The position numbers and the translations under genes are program-made. Under the pieces are notes generated by a model that saw only the letters and a program-made list of their open reading frames with translations, had not been told where the DNA came from and ran no database searches. Of a DNA stretch of 64,000 nucleotides, positions 55,161-64,000 are shown piece after piece. Source of the DNA: Pseudophaeobacter profundi (GTDB taxonomy: Bacteria > Pseudomonadota > Alphaproteobacteria > Rhodobacterales > Rhodobacteraceae); assembly GCF_029697505.1 (NCBI RefSeq), contig NZ_JARJEF010000003.1, positions 62,001 to 126,000 of the forward strand, written 5' to 3'. How positions within the stretch are numbered: position 1 is the stretch's first letter; every line of letters begins with the position of its first letter.

Positions 55161-57203
55161 TTAGCCCTTGGCGACCCTGGGACGCCCACTGGCCTCGACC
55201 GTCACCATCGCTTCGACAAACACATCGCGCGCCTCGACTGTGGCGGTGCGAATGTCGCGGCTGATATCAATGTGAATATCCTGCGCACCGGCCAGTTCGG
55301 CGTCACCGCGCGCCTGCCCCTGCAAGGCCTGTTCCAGCACCTGCAGCGCCACGTCAGAGCTGGAAAAATCCTGCGGGCCACTGTCCAAATGGACCCGAAA
55401 CTTCCCCTCGGCCGGGCAGGTAACACTGCCACTGCGCCGCATGGTGACACGCCCGACAACCGCACCAATCGCATTGGCGACACCGGCGTGTTGCGGCAGC
55501 AGCATACGGCACTTCAGCCGCTCACCAACCGCCGGATAATAACTGGGCGCCGAGGCCCCAAGCCCGACAACATCCACATTGATCGCAGTATCCAGCGCCA
55601 GAATGCCCCGATGCGCCGCCAGCCCACGCCGGGTCAGGACATGACGCGCCAGATCACGGGCCCGATCTGCCCCCTGATCCTTCGCCGCCCCTTCAACTGG
55701 CAAGCCAAAATCGGCGCCATCCTCAAAGAATGCGGTCTCTAACAAGGCCAATGAGGTTTGTTCTGTCAACTGGTCCACAATCATCTGCGCCAGGGCCTGG
55801 GCATCCGGGGCCAGGGGCTCTCCGCTACCAATCCGGCGACGGGCAAACAGCGTCAGCGCCTTTTCGGCCGCCAAGGCGTCCCAGACCTGTACCCGACCCA
55901 ACAGGTGGCTCGCATCCGAGGGCGTGATACCGGCAACCTGCACCAGCCCCCGATCCAGCAGGCGGCCCAACGCCCCCTGATCAATCCGGTTCCGAAGGAT
56001 GGCGCCCAAGGGATGTACCTCTGTGCCGATGCGCTCCAACAGGGCACGCTCTCGCGGGCCAATCCCGACAGCAGGCAGGCCAGGAACCGCGCGCAGAAAC
56101 CGACCGTCATATTCCCCCACGACCGGCGCGTTTAGCTGCCTGTCCAAGGCACCATGCACGACCTCTGCGGCCTCAACCGCCATCAAAGAGATGGGCAACA
56201 CCCGGCGTGGGCCAAGAACCACCCCGCCCTGCAGGCCGCTGGCACACGCATGCACCTGGCTGTCACCGCCCAGGCCTGTGGTGCGCATCGCCACCGCCTC
56301 GACCATGGTGCGAAATTCGCCGACCCGCGCGCCGGCAGGATCAATCGCCGGTTTCCCATCGCGGATCAACGCCACATCGGTGGTGGTGCCGCCAATATCG
56401 CTGACCAGGGCATGATCCACCCCCGTCAACCAGCGCGCCCCCACAAGCGAAGCCGCCGGACCGCTCAGGATGGTTTCAATCGGACGTGCCCGGGCCTGTT
56501 GCGCCGACATCAACGCACCATCACCGCGCACAACCATCATCGGCCCAGTAATACCCAGCTCGACCAGCCTGTCTTGCGCCCGGCCAATCAACCGGTCAAT
56601 CATCCCAATAAGCCGCGCATTTAGCACAGCCGTCAGGGCCCGCTTGGGTCCATTCAACCGGGCTGACAGCTGATGCGAACAGGTCACCGGCTTGCCGGTT
56701 ACCTCAGCAATAAGACTGGCAGCGGCCAGCTCATGCGCTGGATTGCGCGTGGCAAAGACCGAAGCCACGGCAAAGCCCGAAACCTCTGCCGCCTCTGTCT
56801 CTAAAAAGCGCTTTAGAGACAGATAATCCAACGCAGTCACCTCTCCCCCCGCGTGATTGTGCCCCCCTGCCACAACCAGTGCCGGATCGCCTTTCAACGC
56901 CTCTTTCAGCCCGTGGCGATCCAGATCGGTCGCTTCAAATCCAATGTAAACGAGCGCAATCTGACCGCCCTGCCCTTCGACCAGCGCATTGGTGGCCAGG
57001 GTGGTCGACAGGGCCGCCATGCTGATCTCGGCTGCGTCACATCCAGATTGCAGCAATACCTCCCCTACGGCAGAGCCTATGCCGATGGCCAGATCCCCGC
57101 GCGTCGTCAGAGCCTTGGCGCTGGCGATCACCTCCACCTCATCGCGGATCAAAACCGCATCCGTATAGGTCCCGCCGGTATCGACCCCAAGCAATAGCGC
57201 CAT
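55161..57203 (-). CDS. Hydantoinase/oxoprolinase HyuA-family protein
   Basis: This 680-residue protein has the HyuA N-terminal domain (LLLGVDTGGTYTDAVLI, STTLATNALVEGQGG) and ATPase-like domain (LVSDIGGTTTDVALIRDGKP, TGLGGDSQVH). Relatives hydrolyse hydantoins or 5-oxoproline with ATP, normally with a HyuB partner, but none is adjacent. The substrate is unknown. GGAGAGGG precedes ATG 57203. It is convergent with msrA and downstream of queG. Confidence 0.85.
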   Translation of the reverse strand: MALLLGVDTGGTYTDAVLIRDEVEVIASAKALTTRGDLAIGIGSAVGEVLLQSGCDAAEISMAALSTTLATNALVEGQGGQIALVYIGFEATDLDRHGLKEALKGDPALVVAGGHNHAGGEVTALDYLSLKRFLETEAAEVSGFAVASVFATRNPAHELAAASLIAEVTGKPVTCSHQLSARLNGPKRALTAVLNARLIGMIDRLIGRAQDRLVELGITGPMMVVRGDGALMSAQQARARPIETILSGPAASLVGARWLTGVDHALVSDIGGTTTDVALIRDGKPAIDPAGARVGEFRTMVEAVAMRTTGLGGDSQVHACASGLQGGVVLGPRRVLPISLMAVEAAEVVHGALDRQLNAPVVGEYDGRFLRAVPGLPAVGIGPRERALLERIGTEVHPLGAILRNRIDQGALGRLLDRGLVQVAGITPSDASHLLGRVQVWDALAAEKALTLFARRRIGSGEPLAPDAQALAQMIVDQLTEQTSLALLETAFFEDGADFGLPVEGAAKDQGADRARDLARHVLTRRGLAAHRGILALDTAINVDVVGLGASAPSYYPAVGERLKCRMLLPQHAGVANAIGAVVGRVTMRRSGSVTCPAEGKFRVHLDSGPQDFSSSDVALQVLEQALQGQARGDAELAGAQDIHIDISRDIRTATVEARDVFVEAMVTVEASGRPRVAKG

Positions 57204-57271
57204 GCCACCCTCTCCATTCTGTTCGCATGCCGGGTGTAACGCCTATTTGCGCCGGGTCCATCCTGTTTGCG

Positions 57272-58324
57272 TCATGTCAGACGTTGAACAGCCCATCGTG
57301 CCGCATCTGCCACCGTGGGGTCCGGATCATCGACCAGGCCAGCTGCCACGGCGCGCAAATCGGGCTGGTTGGAATTGCCAATCGCATAGAGCACATTGCG
57401 CACAAACCGATCCCGCCCTACCCGCTTGATTGGCGAGCCGGAGAAATACGCGCGAAACGCCGCATCATCCAGCACCGCCAGCTCTGCCAGTCTTGGCGCC
57501 TGCAATTCGGCACGGGCTGCATAGCGCAGATCGCTGGCCGCGACGGCAAACTTATTCCAAGGACAGGCAGACAGACAGTCATCACAGCCGTAGATCCGAT
57601 TGCCCAGCTTGCGGCGCAACTCTGGCTCAATCGGGCCCTTGTGCTCAATCGTCAGATAGGAAATGCAGCGCCGCGCGTCCATCTGGTAAGGCGCTGTAAA
57701 GGCCTCGGTCGGACAGGCGGTCAAACAGGCAGAGCAAGATCCACAGCGATCCGGTTCCGGCGCATCCACCTGCAGCTCAAGCGTGGTAAAAACAGAGCCT
57801 AAAAAGGCCCAATTCCCCCAATCCCGACTCACCAGATTGGTATGTTTACCCTGCCAACCCAGCCCGGCCGCCTGCCCCAGCGGCTTCTCCGGCACCGGTG
57901 CGGTGTCAACAAAGACCTTCACCTGCGCCGCCTCACCCTGCTGCTTTGCCGCATCAATCAACCAGCGCGCCAAACGCTTCAGACGCTTCTTTACCAGATC
58001 GTGATAATCCTTGTTGCGGGCATAGACCGAAACCGCACCACGATCGGCGCAGCCCACCACCGCCATCGGGTCTTCCTCCGGGGTATAGCTCTCGGCCAGC
58101 ATGATCACTGATCGCGCCTCCGGCCACAGCGCGGCTGGATCGCCGCGCCAATGGCTTCGCTCTGCCATCCAGCCCATCTGCCCGTGATAGCCCTTGTCAA
58201 GAAAGCGCTGCAGCCGGGCCGGCACCTGCGGCACATCACCGGGTCGACAGATCTTGCAGGCCACAAACCCCTCTGAAAGGGCCTGTGCAACCAACCGCTC
58301 CTTCAGTTCGGACCCGTTCTTCAT
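57272..58324 (-). CDS. queG: Epoxyqueuosine reductase QueG
   Basis: QueG reduces epoxyqueuosine to queuosine in tRNA, using cobalamin and two [4Fe-4S] clusters. The 350 residues include [24 protein letters not shown], the first cluster [13 protein letters not shown], the second in RRCISYLT...[13 protein letters not shown], and a C-terminal HEAT-like repeat. The ATG at 58324 falls within the TTCAT head of repeat copy C on the other strand; the ribosome site is weak (GAGGA, about 12 bases off). Confidence 0.92.
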   Translation of the reverse strand: MKNGSELKERLVAQALSEGFVACKICRPGDVPQVPARLQRFLDKGYHGQMGWMAERSHWRGDPAALWPEARSVIMLAESYTPEEDPMAVVGCADRGAVSVYARNKDYHDLVKKRLKRLARWLIDAAKQQGEAAQVKVFVDTAPVPEKPLGQAAGLGWQGKHTNLVSRDWGNWAFLGSVFTTLELQVDAPEPDRCGSCSACLTACPTEAFTAPYQMDARRCISYLTIEHKGPIEPELRRKLGNRIYGCDDCLSACPWNKFAVAASDLRYAARAELQAPRLAELAVLDDAAFRAYFSGSPIKRVGRDRFVRNVLYAIGNSNQPDLRAVAAGLVDDPDPTVADAARWAVQRLT

Positions 58325-58391
58325 TTGGCCAACAATATCCTCAGGGGTGAATTGCCTTTGCAAAAGGCAAGAGGGGGCAGACAGCCCCCCC
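58321..58391 (+). repeat. Roseobacter-type intergenic repeat, copy C
   Basis: This copy begins TTCATTTGGCCAACAATATC, then CTCAGGGGTGAAT, a hairpin TTGCCTTTGC/GCAAAAGGCAA-like, and ends GAGGGGGCAGACAGCCCCCCC. It fills the gap between the GST stop and queG and supplies the queG start codon. Confidence 0.65.
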
Positions 58392-58405
58392 ACTGCACGA
58401 ACCGC

Positions 58406-59071
58406 TCAAAAGTCGAGATCGGCATAATGGGCGGGCGGGCGAAAACCGGCAATCTGATCCGCCAGGATTGACCGAAACGCCGGGCGCGATTTGATCTTGG
58501 CATACCAGTCTTTCACCACGGCCGAGCGGTTCCAATCGACATCCGAAATATAATCAAGCGAAGACAGATGCGCGGCGGCGGCAAAATCAGCCAGGCTCAT
58601 CTGATCACCGGCCAGCCAGCGCCGATGATCCAGCAGCCAGGTCATGTAATCAAGATGATACTTGATCGCCTTGGCCCCCGCCTTGACGTTCTTGCTGTCC
58701 GGATAGCCTTCACCGGTGACCTTCTTGTTGACCCGCTCATACAGCAGCTTTGATGTTACCTCGCTATGGAACTTGTCGTCAAACCAGCTGACAATACGGC
58801 GCACCTCATAGCGGCCATCGGGATCAGATGGCATCAGCGGCGGCGTCGGCCGGGTCTCTTCCAGATACTCGCAGATGGCGGCGCTCTCAGACATCATCTT
58901 GCCATCCAACCGGATGACCGGCACCTTGCCCGCCGGATTGCGGCGCAGAAAATCCGGGTCCGCCTCCCAATAGCGTTCTTCGACCAGCTCGACTTCAATC
59001 TTTTTTTCCGCCAGCGACAGGCGAATTTTCCGACAAAAAGGCGAAAGCGGGACATGATAGAGACGGGCCAT
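58406..59071 (-). CDS. Glutathione S-transferase family protein
   Basis: This 221-residue protein has the GST thioredoxin domain (ARLYHVPLSPFCRKIRLSLAEK, NPAGKVPVIRLDGKMMSESAAICEYLEE) and an all-helical C-terminal domain (WLAGDQMSLADFAAAAHLSSLDYI). CRK in LSPFCRK holds a possible active-site Cys. The reaction is unknown. ATG 59071 has a weak ribosome site. It lies between mtgA and queG on the same strand. Confidence 0.88.
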   Translation of the reverse strand: MARLYHVPLSPFCRKIRLSLAEKKIEVELVEERYWEADPDFLRRNPAGKVPVIRLDGKMMSESAAICEYLEETRPTPPLMPSDPDGRYEVRRIVSWFDDKFHSEVTSKLLYERVNKKVTGEGYPDSKNVKAGAKAIKYHLDYMTWLLDHRRWLAGDQMSLADFAAAAHLSSLDYISDVDWNRSAVVKDWYAKIKSRPAFRSILADQIAGFRPPAHYADLDF

Positions 59072-59140
59072 GGGGACTTTTGAAACTCCGGGTCGAGCTG
59101 CAGGAATGATTTCCAGCAATGCCCTGTGTGTCACAAAACT

Positions 59141-59884
59141 TCAATCCTCGAAACAGCCGGCCCGCCCATCTGCGCGGATGGTGGCTGCCCCATCGCGGAT
59201 ACTGGCCGCTCGGCGCACCACAAACTTGCTTGGTCGTGCAGCAGACCGTTGCTTTGGATTGGGCAAGACGGCCGCAATAAGCGCCGCCTGGCGGGCACTC
59301 AACTGATCCGGGCCGACGCCAAAATAATGCCGCGCGGCGGCCTCGGCACCAAAAATGCCTTTGTCCATCTCGGCCACGTTGAGATAGACTTCGAGAATAC
59401 GCTTTTTGCTCCAAAAGACTTCAACCAGGGGCGTGAGCAGGGTTTCCAGCGCCTTGCGCGGCCAGCTGCGCCCCTGCCACAGAAAGACGTTTTTCACCAC
59501 CTGCTGCGACAGGGTAGAGCCCCCCCGCTGGCCGCCCTCGGCCAGGGCGGCGCGGATGGCCTGCACATCGATCCCCCAATGCTGGCAGAACCGTGCATCC
59601 TCGGCCGCCACGACAGAGCGCACCAGCACCGGTGCCATATGGTCAAGCGGCACCCATTCCTGATCAACCTGCCCCAGGCGGCGCTTTTCGCTCCAGATCG
59701 TATGGGTGGTGGGCGGGTTCACCACGGAAAACAACAGCACCAACAGCGTGGCCAGGGCAGCAAAGCCCAGCACGGCCCGCAAAATCCACCGCCGCAGCCA
59801 GCGCAGCGGCACCGCCAGCTGCGTCCGAATCCAGCTGCCTGCGGGTTTTGCCTGCTTTTTGGTTTTTTTTGCTGCCTTTGCCAT
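59141..59884 (-). CDS. mtgA: Monofunctional peptidoglycan transglycosylase
   Basis: MtgA polymerises lipid II glycan chains in the periplasm. The 247-residue GT51 protein has a basic N-terminus, one membrane anchor (about 36-55), and the motifs VAAEDARFCQHWGID (catalytic Glu), GGSTLSQQVVKNVFL and KRILEVYLNVAEMDKGIFGAEAAARHYFG. It has no transpeptidase domain. It is on the same strand as queG and the GST, after the gltB terminator. Confidence 0.95.
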   Translation of the reverse strand: MAKAAKKTKKQAKPAGSWIRTQLAVPLRWLRRWILRAVLGFAALATLLVLLFSVVNPPTTHTIWSEKRRLGQVDQEWVPLDHMAPVLVRSVVAAEDARFCQHWGIDVQAIRAALAEGGQRGGSTLSQQVVKNVFLWQGRSWPRKALETLLTPLVEVFWSKKRILEVYLNVAEMDKGIFGAEAAARHYFGVGPDQLSARQAALIAAVLPNPKQRSAARPSKFVVRRAASIRDGAATIRADGRAGCFED

Positions 59885-59963
59885 GTCTCTCTATAGAATA
59901 GCAGCGCCGTCAGAACCAACTGCAAAAGCCGCCTGCTGTGCGGGCATCCGCCGGATTCTCCGG

Positions 59964-60003
59964 GAAAAAAATGCCCCGCAGGCGGTGAACCTACGGGGCA
60001 TTT
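59964..60003 (-). terminator. Terminator after gltB
   Basis: On the minus strand ATGCCCCGTAGG pairs with CCTGCGGGGCAT (one mismatch) and is followed by TTTTTTTC. It lies just past the gltB stop. Confidence 0.9.
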
Positions 60004-60026
60004 ATATCGGAGCTATCGGCGCGGGC

Positions 60027-63000
60027 CTATTCGGCGGGAACCGCCGCCTGCTCCGTGCTCAAGGGATAGGCCAGTTTGTCCAGCATTTCGGTTGGGCAAA
60101 CCTGCAGGAAGTTCCCCTTCTCCAGATCCCAGTTCTGCAGAATCTCTGCCGCCTTGCGACTGCCGGTTTCTGCCAGGTGGCGTTCAATCAGGCCCTTCAT
60201 CTCGGCTTCCCAATGGGCCACCGAAACCGGACAGACAACCAGGCCTTCCATGTTCATCATGGTTTCCGCCTGGCCATCAGGATCATAGAGATAGGCCATA
60301 CCGCCGGTCATGCCTGCGCCAAAGTTGGCTCCGATGCTGCCAAGAATGACTGCAACGCCGCCCGTCATGTATTCGCAGCCACATGCCCCACAGCCTTCGA
60401 TCACCACCTTGGCGCCCGAGTTCCTTACGGCAAAGCGTTCGCCTGCGCGACCTGCCGCAAACAGGTAGCCATCGGTGGCACCGTAAAGCACGGTATTGCC
60501 GACAATGGTGTTTTCGCTGGCAACCAGAGGCGAAGCCATCGGAGGACGCACCACAATGGTACCGCCCGACAGACCCTTGCCAACATAGTCATTGGCATCG
60601 CCCGAAACTTCCAGCTTCAGCCCCGGCGCTGCAAAGGCCCCCAGAGATTGCCCGGCAGAGCCTTGCAATTTCACCGTCAGGTGATCCGGCTGGAACGCAT
60701 TGCGCATGCCGAAGTTGCGCACGATGTGGCTCGAGGTGCGGGTGCCCACAGATCGGTGGGTGTTTTGCACCGCATAAGACAGCTGCATCTTTTCACCATC
60801 CTGTAGGAAACGCGCCGCGTCGCGGACAATTTCGCTGTCCAGGGTATCTGGCACCGGGTTGCGATCCTTGTCGCGGTTGTAAACGATATTGGCAGAACCA
60901 TCGACGGTGATCAGCAGCGGATTCAGATCCAGATCATCCAGATGTGCCGAGCCACGCGACACCTGTGCCAGCAGATCGGCACGGCCGATCACCTCGTCCA
61001 GACTGCGCGCACCAATAGAGGCCAGGATTTCCCGCACTTCCTGCGCATAGAAGGTGATCAGATTGACCACTTTATCCGCCGTGCCGGTGAACTTTTCCCG
61101 CAGGGCTTCGTCCTGGGTACAGACGCCAACCGGGCAGGTATTGGACTGACACTGGCGCACCATGATGCAGCCCATGGCGATCAGCGCTGCGGTGCCGATG
61201 CCGTATTCCTCGGCCCCGAGCATCGCCGCCATGACGATATCACGCCCGGTGCGCAGGCCCCCATCTGTGCGCAGGGTGACGCGTTCCCGCAGGTTGTTCA
61301 TCGCCAACACCTGATGCGCCTCGGTGAGGCCCATTTCCCAGGGCAGACCGGCATATTTAATCGAGGTCGCAGGCGAGGCCCCGGTGCCGCCATTATGGCC
61401 CGAGATCAGAATGACATCGGCCTTGGCCTTGGCCACGCCAGCGGCAATGGTGCCAACCCCGGAGGAGGCCACCAGTTTCACCGTCACTTTGCAGCGCGGA
61501 TTGATCTGCTTCAGATCATAGATCAGCTGTGCCAGATCCTCGATCGAGTAGATATCATGGTGCGGCGGTGGTGAAATCAGCGTCACGCCCTTGGTTGAAT
61601 GGCGCAGACGGGCAATCAGGTCGGTGACCTTCATACCGGGCAGCTGGCCACCCTCGCCGGGCTTGGCCCCCTGGGCCACCTTGATCTCCAGCTCTTCGCA
61701 CTGGTTCAGGTATTCGGCGGTAACACCAAAGCGCCCCGAAGCCACCTGCTTGATCTTGGCACTGGGGTTGTCGCCATTGGGTTCCGGCACAAAATGCGCC
61801 GGATCCTCGCCGCCCTCGCCAGAGTCAGACTTGGCCCCGATCCGGTTCATCGCCACGTTCAGCGTCTTATGCGCCTCCGGGCTCAGGGCGCCCAGGCTCA
61901 TGCCCGGCGTGACAAAACGTTTGCGGATCGAGGTGATGCTTTCCACTTCCTCGATCGGCACCGATTTGCCAAGCGGCTTGATGTCGAGCAGATCGCGCAG
62001 GTGGATCGGCGGGTTGGTCTGCATCTTGGCGGAATACTGTTTCCACATCTCGAATGAGGCGCGGTTACAGGCCATCTGCAACATATGCATCGAGGTGGCT
62101 TCCCAAGCGTGAGTTTCGCCGGATTTGCGCGCTTTGTAAAAACCCCCGATTGGCAGGATATTTTCAGCGCTCTTCCACCCACGGGCGTGGATTTCTTCCG
62201 CCTTGACCTGAATGCCGCTGACGCCGATGCCGGAGATACGGCTGGTCATGCCGGGGAAAAACTCGGCGCACATGGCGCGCGACAGGCCCACCGCTTCGAA
62301 GTTGAGCCCGCCACGGTAGGACGAGATCACCGAGATCCCCATCTTCGCCATAATCTTGAGAAGGCCCTGGTCGATGGCATCGCGGTAGCGCGCCACATTT
62401 TCCGTCAGGGTGCCATCCAGCAGGCCGCGTTCAATGCGGTCAGCCAGCGAATCTTCGGCCAGGTAGGCGTTGACCACGGTGGCACCGCAGCCGATCAGCA
62501 CAGCAAAATAATGCGGGTCAACACATTCGGCGGCACGCACATTGATCGAGCAGAAGGTCCGCAGGCCCTTGCGCGTCAGGTGCGAATGCACCGCCGATGT
62601 CGCCAGGATCATCGGCATGGCAACGCGGTTGGCATCAGAATATTGATCGCTCAGCACCAGATGCCCGGCACCTGAACGCACCGCATCTTCGGCCTCGGCA
62701 CGGATACGTTCGAGCGCCTGGCTAAGCGAGCCCTCGGCCGGATCAAAGGAACAGTCGATTTCCGCCAGTGGGGCGGTGAATTCACTGACCAGCTTGTCCC
62801 ATTGGGCATTGCCGACAAAGGGGCTTTCCAACACGACGATTTCGGTCTGGCTGCTGTCTTCATCCAGAACGTTCTTGAGGTTGCTGAAGCGGGTCTTCAG
62901 CGACATCACCCGGAATTCACGTAGTGAATCGATCGGCGGGTTGGTCACCTGGCTAAAGTTCTGGCGGAAGAAATGCGACAGCGGGCGGTACTGTTTCGAC

Positions 63001-64000
63001 AGCACAGCCGAGGGCGTGTCATCGCCCATGGATGCCAGGGTTTCCTTGCCATCTTCGGCCATCGGCGACAGGATCTGCTCCAGCTCTTCGATGGTATAGC
63101 CCGCTGCCACCTGACGGCGACGCAGCTCTTCTCCGGTAAAGAGCGGCGCTTCGGTGACGGTGGCAAGGGTTTGATCCACATCGTTGATCTTGCTCACCCA
63201 ATCGCCAAAGGGCAGCGCCGCAGAGAGTTTGTCCTTGATCTGGGTGTCGTTGTACAACTTGCCCTTTTTCATATCGACTGCCAGCATCTGACCGGGGCCA
63301 AGCGCGCCCTTTTCCACCACAGTGGCTTCGTCGATCGGGACCATGCCGGCCTCGGATCCGGCAATCACCAGCCCATCGCCTGTCACCACATAGCGCATGG
63401 GGCGCAGGCCGTTGCGGTCAAGGCCCGCACAGACCCAGCGGCCATCGGTCATCGCCAGGGCGGCAGGACCATCCCAGGGTTCCATCACAGAGTTGCAGTA
63501 GGAATACATGTCGCGCCAGGCCTGGGGCAGCTCTACCGCCTGCTTTGACCAGCTTTCCGGTACCAGCATGGTCTTGGCCATTGGCGCCGACCGGCCTGCA
63601 CGCACCAGAACCTCAAACACCGAATCCAGCGCAGCCGAGTCGGATGATCCGCCGGCGATGATCGGTTTGATATCTTCGGCGTAATCGCCAAAGGTGGTGC
63701 TGGCCATGCGGATTTCGTGGCTTTTCAGCCAGTTCATATTGCCGCGCAGCGTGTTGATTTCACCGTTATGCGCCAACATACGGAAGGGCTGGGCCAGCCA
63801 CCACTGCGGAAAGGTATTGGTGGAATAGCGCTGGTGATAGATCGCAAAGGCGCTTTCAAACCGTTCATCCATCAGATCGGGGTAGAAGACAGCAACCTGT
63901 TCCGCCAGCATCATGCCCTTGTAGATGATCGAGCGGCAGGACAGCGAGGCAAGATACAGCTCGCCAATCCCGGCGGCGGCAGCGGCCTTCTCAATACGGC
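60027..64000 (-). CDS. gltB: Glutamate synthase (NADPH) large subunit, 5' end missing
   Basis: GltB makes two glutamates from glutamine and 2-oxoglutarate. The frame runs past the right edge of the window: bases 63915-64000 continue in phase (AGIGELYLASLSCRSIIYKG). It contains part of the N-terminal amidotransferase domain (HQRYSTNTFPQWWLAQPF), the central and FMN domains (ISPPPHHDIYSIEDLAQLI, SGHNGGTGASPATSIKYAGL), the 3Fe-4S cysteines (RQCQSNTCPVGVC) and the C-terminal GXGXG repeat (CGCEYMTGGVAVILG). About 1324 residues are visible. Confidence 0.96.
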   Translation of the reverse strand, partial: RIEKAAAAAGIGELYLASLSCRSIIYKGMMLAEQVAVFYPDLMDERFESAFAIYHQRYSTNTFPQWWLAQPFRMLAHNGEINTLRGNMNWLKSHEIRMASTTFGDYAEDIKPIIAGGSSDSAALDSVFEVLVRAGRSAPMAKTMLVPESWSKQAVELPQAWRDMYSYCNSVMEPWDGPAALAMTDGRWVCAGLDRNGLRPMRYVVTGDGLVIAGSEAGMVPIDEATVVEKGALGPGQMLAVDMKKGKLYNDTQIKDKLSAALPFGDWVSKINDVDQTLATVTEAPLFTGEELRRRQVAAGYTIEELEQILSPMAEDGKETLASMGDDTPSAVLSKQYRPLSHFFRQNFSQVTNPPIDSLREFRVMSLKTRFSNLKNVLDEDSSQTEIVVLESPFVGNAQWDKLVSEFTAPLAEIDCSFDPAEGSLSQALERIRAEAEDAVRSGAGHLVLSDQYSDANRVAMPMILATSAVHSHLTRKGLRTFCSINVRAAECVDPHYFAVLIGCGATVVNAYLAEDSLADRIERGLLDGTLTENVARYRDAIDQGLLKIMAKMGISVISSYRGGLNFEAVGLSRAMCAEFFPGMTSRISGIGVSGIQVKAEEIHARGWKSAENILPIGGFYKARKSGETHAWEATSMHMLQMACNRASFEMWKQYSAKMQTNPPIHLRDLLDIKPLGKSVPIEEVESITSIRKRFVTPGMSLGALSPEAHKTLNVAMNRIGAKSDSGEGGEDPAHFVPEPNGDNPSAKIKQVASGRFGVTAEYLNQCEELEIKVAQGAKPGEGGQLPGMKVTDLIARLRHSTKGVTLISPPPHHDIYSIEDLAQLIYDLKQINPRCKVTVKLVASSGVGTIAAGVAKAKADVILISGHNGGTGASPATSIKYAGLPWEMGLTEAHQVLAMNNLRERVTLRTDGGLRTGRDIVMAAMLGAEEYGIGTAALIAMGCIMVRQCQSNTCPVGVCTQDEALREKFTGTADKVVNLITFYAQEVREILASIGARSLDEVIGRADLLAQVSRGSAHLDDLDLNPLLITVDGSANIVYNRDKDRNPVPDTLDSEIVRDAARFLQDGEKMQLSYAVQNTHRSVGTRTSSHIVRNFGMRNAFQPDHLTVKLQGSAGQSLGAFAAPGLKLEVSGDANDYVGKGLSGGTIVVRPPMASPLVASENTIVGNTVLYGATDGYLFAAGRAGERFAVRNSGAKVVIEGCGACGCEYMTGGVAVILGSIGANFGAGMTGGMAYLYDPDGQAETMMNMEGLVVCPVSVAHWEAEMKGLIERHLAETGSRKAAEILQNWDLEKGNFLQVCPTEMLDKLAYPLSTEQAAVPAE

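Overview
The window is a contiguous stretch of a high-GC alphaproteobacterial chromosome, most likely a marine Rhodobacterales (Roseobacter-group, Ruegeria/Phaeobacter-like) genome. Pointers are a CcrM-type GANTC methyltransferase next to rnhB, a three-gene bc1 operon (petABC), a PetP/PetR regulator pair known from Rhodobacter, a type-II lumazine synthase (RibH2) behind an FMN riboswitch, and intergenic repeats of a kind common in Roseobacters. There is no phage, insertion sequence, CRISPR array or obvious genomic island; nearly everything reads as core or common accessory chromosome.

Layout. 1-10.5 kb: lipid A genes (KdtA-like transferase, lpxK), dsbA-like and DUF721 genes, mutY, an orphan alkane monooxygenase (alkB), a membrane class III cyclase, ccrM and rnhB. 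10-13.7 kb: a little-characterised signalling stretch with a secreted basic protein, a small secreted protein, a membrane-tethered winged-helix protein and a DUF427-cyclase fusion. 13.7-19 kb: a fused E1 alpha/beta 2-oxoacid dehydrogenase coupled to an acyltransferase, a DEDDh exonuclease, a solute-binding protein and tRNA-Lys. 19-24 kb: dapF-mtaB and petABC. 24-30 kb: a GST, FMN riboswitch-ribH, and thiBPQ behind a TPP riboswitch. 29-36.6 kb: aroC, an HD-domain gene, two transporters, divergent ohrR/ohr, ilvE and petP-petR. 36.7-41.8 kb: deacetylase-xseB-ispA-dxs (isoprenoid precursor supply) and an SDR gene. 42-47.3 kb: a CoA-thioester catabolic operon (CaiD-like hydratase, NDP-forming acyl-CoA ligase, SelW-like protein, acyl-CoA dehydrogenase) divergent from a GATase1-AraC regulator, consistent with gamma-butyrobetaine/carnitine breakdown. 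47.3-55 kb: class II aldolase, adenine deaminase-AMP nucleosidase, HU, DMT exporter, GFA protein, msrB-msrA. 55-64 kb: HyuA-like hydantoinase, queG, GST, mtgA and most of gltB, which runs off the right edge.

Many genes are joined by 4-base ATGA overlaps (lpxK region, E1/acyltransferase, aroC/HD, petP/petR, deacetylase/xseB, ligase/caiD, ade/amn, msrB/msrA), so translational coupling is widespread. Regulation that can be read directly includes the FMN and TPP riboswitches, two palindromes between ohrR and ohr, a GANTC site upstream of ccrM, and several intrinsic terminators. The least explained parts are the 10-13.7 kb signalling stretch, the KdtA homologue that lacks the usual catalytic Glu motif, the E1/acyltransferase pair, the SelW-like gene inside an acyl-CoA operon, and a family of intergenic repeats, one of which carries the queG start codon.
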